Positions 58,701-64,000 of a stretch of DNA of 64,000 bases are shown here, in pieces. The stretch comes from Cercis canadensis. Lineage: Eukaryota > Streptophyta > Magnoliopsida > Fabales > Fabaceae. Below the pieces are notes generated by a model. It was not told the DNA's origin, ran no database searches, and saw only the letters and a list, made by a program, of their open reading frames with translations. The DNA lies in the NCBI GenBank assembly GCA_003255065.1, contig QAOA01005809.1, forward strand, positions 357,999 through 421,998, read 5' to 3'. Numbering within the stretch: the stretch's first letter is position 1; every line of letters begins with the position of its first letter. A program made the position numbers and the translations under genes.

Positions 58701-58897
58701 TGGGCTCAAAAAAAAGAAAATGCGTTATACACTAATAAGCAATTAAGTTTGGACAATTTATTTTAATTAGATTAAAACTATTGAGCTTAAACTTACATCA
58801 TACAAAGCATTGGCCTCTTAAAAGACATTAGATTATGCTACATGCAATTATTTAACTAAATTAAGAAATATAGTTCGGACAAAATATAATGTCTACA
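55791..58897 (-). mobile_element. Long (3.1 kb) solo-LTR-like insertion in the mudrA exon
   Basis: The ends are TGTCACAATG and TGTCTACA (TG...CA). It interrupts the transposase between KIFRD (58910-58898) and LKQYCIENVIDF (55785-55750). The flanks are ATCAT and ATCCC, 3 of 5 matching, so the duplication is decayed. On the minus strand the ATTTATAAGAGGAGAACC at about 58645-58628 is a good TATA promoter, which supports an LTR. Long LTRs with internal tandem repeats are known in Tat/Ogre-type gypsy elements; that assignment is an inference. Confidence 0.6.
56880..57860. repeat. Tandem repeat array, about 150-180-bp units, five to six copies
   Basis: Each unit contains CATCTTAGGGTTCTAA, then AACTGAAGTTATGGTCAAAA and ACAATTTCACAGTACAGTTA. 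The later copies (57290-57790) are most alike. An N at 57033 lies between the first two copies, so one copy there may be an assembly overlap. Confidence 0.85.
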
Positions 58898-59840
58898 ATC
58901 CCTAAAAATCTTAAAGTTGGCAAACCTCATACCCACTTGGAGTCTAATCTTTCTCTTCATATCACCGCAGTGATTAAACTCTGGGTATCTATCTCTTTTA
59001 GGCTCATAACTATCATCATATTCATTTGGACTACATAACATATCATTGTCATCATAGTCCAAATAGGTCTTACCATCTCATTCTTGCACAATATTGAGCC
59101 TTAACTCCTTTTCGACTTTTTCATTTCTTTAGCCTTTATGCTCAGCCTCTACTTCACCACTTGGGCCAGCTTCATTTGAAAGCCCAGTATCTCCTCTATC
59201 ACCAAACATCCCTGTCAAATCTTCCTGAATACCATCCATACCATTCTTATAAAATATATCTACATTATCTCTTTCACTATCATCAAAATCACAGCCATAT
59301 AAATTAACTTCATATTCCTCATATTCATCATCACCTACTACATTAGCCATTGGTACTTTTCCATTTTCACCTTCATTGCCATTTTCATTTTCCCTCTCAA
59401 CAACACGATCATTCCCCATATCATCACCTGCTTCACTCCCCTCTTATCATCAGTTTCATTCCCCTTTTCATCACAGTTTCATTATGAGGTTCATCTGTTA
59501 GTTTTAAGGACTCCTTATTGACTACAAGTTCATCCATATGGTGCTCAACATATAATTGTAACACCATATTCACACTATTCCCTATGTTATTCAAAATACA
59601 CCTTACATTGTTAGTAAAAAAAGGTTTAATCCCATTTTCAAAGCTCTCATCCTCGAACTTATACTACACAAAGTCAGCATTTCCATACTCTTGAGAAATT
59701 ATACATGCACTCAAGTGTGTTACAAACAAGTAATCCTCATCAAATTCATCTATTGTCTCCTTAGCACTACTTCCATATCTCATGGAGGGCAAATATCAAA
59801 TTTTTCCTTCATAATACAACTCAAATTCAATATAATTCAT
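58898..59840 (-). pseudogene. mudrA-type transposase, N-terminal part
   Basis: ATG at 59840-59838 opens MNYIEFELYYEGKI, a PB1-like N-terminus usual in plant MULE transposases. A long acidic region with DDEYEEYEVNLYGCDFDDSE follows (59419-59129). Then comes the MuDR DNA-binding domain start, LQVGMRFANFKIFRD (58945-58898). The frame has several stops, and the gene is cut at 58897 by the long-LTR insertion. Confidence 0.8.
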
Positions 59841-60364
59841 GTTGTAATAAAAAATAAAAAATAAAAATAAAAAACCTATCAGGACCACATCACATTACCC
59901 TTGAAGCCATATCACAAAAGACAATCCATAAACAATTAACAAAGCAGTAAGGCATATCAGGCCAACCAATAGCGTCAGGGCAACTCACACATTTTATGAA
60001 AACAACACACATTCAAAAGGAAAGGCACTCATTTCATGCAAGCAACTCTCATTTCATTCAAGCAACACATTTCATGATAATCTCTCACATTACCTAAATA
60101 GACAATGCAATCACATATCAGTGCAACTAATAGCATAGAACAAAAATTAACTACAACAAAGAAGGATTCAATACTTGAGCCGCGCTAAAATCGCACCAAC
60201 CCAATTCCCACTTCCAGTAGAACTATCACCAACCCAAATCGCTCCTAAGAATAAATCGAACATAGCTGTGTAATAAATCCACAAATCAAACTTCAATGCA
60301 ACCCCAAATCAACGTATCGATGTTTCTATTGTCTTCATCTTCAATCGCGTAGAACCCTAACTTT
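59841..60364. other. 5' region of the transposase between its ATG and the right TIR
   Basis: No coding signal. It should contain the 5' UTR and part of the promoter of the transposase; the rest of the promoter would lie in the TIR. Confidence 0.5.
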
Positions 60365-61348
60365 AATTTTTTAGGAATTTCACTCAAATTTTCCCTTTCA
60401 GAAACGAAACGTTGAGGGAGAAGGATGATAGAGAACACGTACCACTCACGTTCTTGACTAATCTAATTTTTTTGGGAAATTAAGGTTTTAAACATAACAC
60501 GTGTGTGGCATCTGTTTATTTCTGTCCATTAATGGACAATCGTTTGGTCCTTGGGGGTTTTCTACACATTTTCAAAGTTCAATGAGCTATTCCTTACATT
60601 TTTAAAATTTTGAGAGTAAACCACACATAGGGTATAGTTGAAGGAAATTTTTTAGATTTTTTTCTTTTTTTTATCTATTTGAATTTTATGAAAAAATCTA
60701 AAATGATTATTTAACAATAAAAAAAACTCATTTTTTTCTTAATTATGTTTAAATAATTATTTAACATTTAAAAATTACTTTTTNCACTCACGTTCTTGAC
60801 TAATCTAATTTTTTGGGAAATTAAGGTTTTAAACATAACACGTGTGTGGCATCTGTTTATTTTTGTCCATTAATGGACAATCGTTTGGTCCTTGGGGGTT
60901 TTCTACACATTTTCAAAGTTCAATGAGCTATTCCTTACATTTTGAAAGTTTTGAGAGTAAACCACACATAGGGTATAGTTGAAGGAAATTTTTTAGATTT
61001 TTTTCTTTTTTTATCTATTTGAATTTTATGAAAAAATCTAAAATGATTATTTAACAATAAAAAAAAAACTCATTTTTTCTTAATTATGACTTAATTATGT
61101 TTAAATAGTTATTTAACATTTAAAAATTACTTGTTTTTGTGTCACATCAACATAATAACAATAAAAAAATTAATTTCTATGTGTCACATCAGCTTCNCTT
61201 CCCATTAGGTTGACCATTTGATTAACTAACAGGAAGACTAAAACTGCCAAACTCAATAAAATACAATGACTAAATTGTTCACTTTTAAAAAAGATGGACT
61301 GACTCGTAAAAATCAGTAAAACAAAGAAACCAAAATTGTCAATAAGCC
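60365..61348. repeat. Right TIR of the MuDR-like element, with an N-flanked internal duplication
   Basis: It is the complement of 48369-49055 plus 52645-52675. 60437-60783 is repeated at 60785-61140 with a few differences, and the two copies are separated by the single N at 60784. Only one copy exists in the left TIR, so the extra copy is probably an assembly or haplotype artefact. Confidence 0.85.
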
Positions 61349-61768
61349 TAGTATTATTGGTGACTTAAATGTATACTCTTTCCTATATAAGAGTTTTTAA
61401 AAAAAATATATATGTAAATATACTTTATATGTAAATATTATCTGAGGGGCCTATTTGTCACGCTCCTAATGTCAAACAGCATAAATAGACCAGATCTGGT
61501 CTAGGAAGAGACGTGAAAATTGATGTCTGATGATATCGTTCATAGACAACGAAGAATATTCAATAATCCTGGTAAAAATTATAATATTATTAAATAGATA
61601 TACTTGACACATTTAATAATATAATTAATCTACATATCACGATACTAATTATAGAACATATTTTGTGAGGTAGTAATTAATGTTTTCTCTCCTAAAATGC
61701 AATATTATATGATTAACCATGTACGTATAATAACTGCATCACTATTTAATTTTGTTACAAGACTGACA

Positions 61769-63632
61769 ATGAGTGACGATGAGCTTAAAGACCATACACT
61801 ATCAGAGATACAAAAATTGTTACAGAATTAAGGTAAGAGCCTATGGGATTACCCACACATGTCATTGGCAACAGAAGAAGGTACTTCATCTGCACAAAAC
61901 AGACTAATTTATGATGAGACCCCCTATGACAGAGATCAGCTAGCACAAGAGCACACACAATTATTCACAAGACTTACGGATGAGCAGAAGATTGTGTATG
62001 AGTAAATCATGACTGCAGTATGCTCTAGCAATGGTGGTCAATTCTTTCTATATGGTTACGGTGGTACCAGAAAAACATTTGTCTATACAGCAGTGTTTGC
62101 TACTCTACGTTCCAAAGGCAGCATAGTCCTGATAGTAGCTTCGAGTGGTATTGCATCCCTTTTCCTTCCTGGAGGTAGAACAGCACATTCCAAATTTTGC
62201 ATCCATCTGAATATTAAGGAGGATACATTTTGTAACATAAAACCAGGCACTCCTCTCGCGGAACTACTAGCTGCTACAAAGTTAATTATTTAGGACGAGG
62301 CCCCTATGACACATAAACATTGTTTCAAGACATTAGATAAAACACTTAGAGATATACTAAAGCATACAGACACAGAAGCTGCGCAAATGCCATTTGAGGG
62401 TAAAGTTGTGATACTATGTGGAGACTTCAGACAAATACTTCCAGTGATACCCGGGGGAAGTAGACAAGATATTGTTGCTGTAACTATCAATTCTTCCTAC
62501 CTATAGAAACATTTTCAAGTACTAATTTTGACTTAAATTTTATTAGAGATAACATTAACATGATATGATCCTTCATATATGTCTTCTTGTCAAACACGTG
62601 TAGGTCTTGAACCTAACAAAAAATATGAGACTGGAAACAAGATCTATACATCCCCAGACAGCTGAACTGAGTGAGTTCTCTAATTGGTTATTGAAGGTTG
62701 GCGACAGTAAAGCAGGATATATGAATGATGGTGAAACTGTTATTCAGATACCATATGACCTCTCCCTTCCTTGTGGTGATAATCCAATCCATGATATTGT
62801 GAACTCGACTTATCCAGGATTCATGACACACATGCGAGATCTAAAATATTGCCAAGAAAGAGCAATCCTTGCACATACACTGGAAGTTGTCAAAAAAATC
62901 AATGATTATATGGTATCCTTATTACCTGATGATGAAAATATCTATTTGAGTTCAGACAGTACGTTCAAATCGTGGGGAAATGGGTCAGACGATGTGCATA
63001 CACCCGAATTCCTAAATGGTATCACCTCGTCCGGTCTCCCAAAACACAGGTTAGTACTGAAGCTGGGTGTACCTATCATGTTATTAAGGAACATAGATCA
63101 GCAGAATGGATTATGCAATGGAACGAGATTGATAATAACCCAACTTGGGAGATATATTATGGAGGAAAAAGTTATTTCTAGCAATAACATAGGAGAAAAA
63201 ATGTTTATTCCAAGAATGAACTTGACATGCTCTAATAAGAGGTTGCCTTTTAGACTACAGAGAAGACAATTTCCCCTCCAAGTTTGTTTTGCCATGTCAA
63301 TAAATAAGAGTCAAGGTCAATCTCTGTCACAAATTGGATTATATCTACCAAAACCAGTCTTTAGTCATGGACAACTGTGTGTGACTTTTTCAAGGGTTAG
63401 AACAAGGAGTGGACTCAAGGTTCTGGTAATCGATTCAAATGGGAGTTTCACAACAAACACCACAAATGTTGTCTTCAAAGAGGTGTTCCATAAAATTACT
63501 CAAAACGGTATTACGAAAATTATAATATATCATTTCTATATATACACATATAAAATTCGAAGATTCAATCTTATACATTCTAATTACCAATGTTGCAATT
63601 CCAGGGTTAGAGCAAGTTCATATAGACTTTGA
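61769..63632 (+). pseudogene. Helitron Pif1-like helicase
   Basis: Read through stops, the frame has NRLIYDETPYDRDQLAQEH, LTDEQKIVYE, the Walker A region FFLYGYGGTRKTF and SSGIASLFLPGGRTAHSKF. It continues with DEAPMTHKH (Walker B), GDFRQILPVIPGGS, then NLTKNMRLETRS, SINKSQGQSL and VTFSRVRTRSGLKVL. Walker A has Arg where the invariant Gly of GTGKT belongs. Stops lie at 61828, at about 62006, before DEAPM (62293-62295) and at a Trp position near 62503. An intron with GT at 62519 and AG at 62602-62603 matches the usual place. The C-terminal 300 residues (62604-63500) are open. Confidence 0.88.
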
Positions 63633-63899
63633 TGAAGACGATGATAGCCCTATTCTCAATCATACACAATAGGTAATTTTAATATAGCATTAACTTATTT
63701 TGAATTGGTGTAATGCACTTTTCAAAGTTTATATGGATTCATGATTGATCATTTTAATATATTACATCTATAGACAAAAATATGAAATCCAACATTTTTA
63801 TATTTACTTAGCTTATAGTTATATAATTTATGCTTATATGATTACATAAATTAAATATCGCATCCCGTTACCTGGGTCCCACGTCCCGCCGCCTAGTAG

Positions 63900-63928
63900 C
63901 CCGCGCATCGGCGCGGGAATAATACTAG
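63900..63928 (+). terminator. Helitron 3' terminal hairpin and CTAG end
   Basis: The stem CCCGCGC/GCGCGGG with loop ATCG lies 7 nt before CTAG. In Helitrons this hairpin marks the end of rolling-circle transfer; it is not a transcription terminator. Confidence 0.9.
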
Positions 63929-63961
63929 TATTTTATAATGTAAATATTCCACGTCTAGCCA

Positions 63962-63963
<2 letters not shown>

Positions 63964-63992
<29 letters not shown>

Positions 63993-63993
63993 C
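63964..63993. repeat. (TA)n microsatellite
   Basis: About 15 TA units near the window end, in the same context (GTAAATATTCCACGTCTAGCC) as the run at 47620. Confidence 0.95.
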
Positions 63994-64000
63994 GGGCACT

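Larger units (their letters stand above)
48369..61348 (-). mobile_element. MuDR-like (Mutator) element, 13 kb, with nested insertions
   Basis: The 9-bp duplication TAGTATTAT is at 48360-48368 and 61349-61357. Long TIRs start AGCTTATTGGCAATTTTGG on the left and the complement on the right. The left TIR runs 48369-49055, is interrupted by a CACTA element, and resumes at 52645-52675. The right TIR is 60365-61348 and contains an assembly-suspect duplication at an N (60784). Inside are a mudrA-type transposase (minus) and a GRF zinc-finger ORF (plus), facing each other. Without the CACTA and long-LTR insertions the element would be about 6.3 kb. Confidence 0.92.
61441..63928 (+). mobile_element. 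Helitron, 2.5 kb, helicase-bearing, Rep domain missing
   Basis: The 3' end is diagnostic: a 7-bp GC stem CCCGCGC/GCGCGGG (63900-63917) followed by AATAATA and CTAG (63925-63928), with host T next. A candidate 5' end TCTGAGGGGCC at 61441 is preceded by A, so the insertion would lie between A and T as expected. The interior encodes a Pif1-like helicase remnant. No Rep/HUH domain is seen upstream, so the copy is internally deleted or the true 5' end is elsewhere. Confidence 0.8.

Noticed and set aside
1-64000. tRNA, rRNA or organelle-derived insertions
   Set aside because: No cloverleaf genes, rRNA blocks or plastid/mitochondrial gene sequences were recognised by eye.

Overview
The window is nuclear DNA of a flowering plant, almost certainly a eudicot. 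It is AT-rich and intron-rich, and it carries plant-only genes (a chloroplast-division gene, a receptor-like protein) and the usual plant transposon superfamilies. The species cannot be named from the sequence. Six isolated N bases mark contig joins, and at least three of them sit beside suspicious duplications.

Only two host genes look functional. At 2109-4008 (+) are the last three coding exons of a GT77-type nucleotide-diphospho-sugar transferase (At4g15970-like); its first exon lies outside the window. At 9887-26871 (-) is a complete 16-exon ARC3 gene. ARC3 is a chloroplast division-site regulator with an FtsZ-like N-terminal half and C-terminal MORN repeats. The exon phases close exactly to 779 codons plus a stop. 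ARC3 intron 4 holds a nested stack: a LINE tail is split by a 5.5-kb Ty3/gypsy chromovirus (identical LTRs, TSD CTATC), whose protease is itself split by a 131-bp TRIM-like solo LTR.

From 29150 the window is dominated by wrecked genes and nested transposons. A receptor-like protein (LRR-RLP) pseudogene is cut at its membrane-spanning segment by a 9-kb Ty1/copia Sirevirus-like element (33291-42274, TSD CAACC), which has lost its integrase and carries a hAT-type element in one LTR. A small Pack-MULE-like element (46096-47469) carries an exon of a REVEILLE/LHY-CCA1-like MYB gene. A 13-kb MuDR-like element (48369-61348, TSD TAGTATTAT, TIRs of about 0.7 kb) holds a degenerate mudrA-type transposase facing a degenerate GRF zinc-finger ORF. 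That element hosts a CACTA element inside its left TIR and a 3.1-kb long-LTR insertion inside the transposase gene. The window closes with a decayed Helitron (61441-63928) encoding a Pif1-like helicase and a textbook 3' hairpin plus CTAG end.

The genes do not form a pathway. The biology here is two housekeeping genes at one side and a transposon graveyard up to four levels deep at the other, with target-site duplications that allow the order of insertion to be read.
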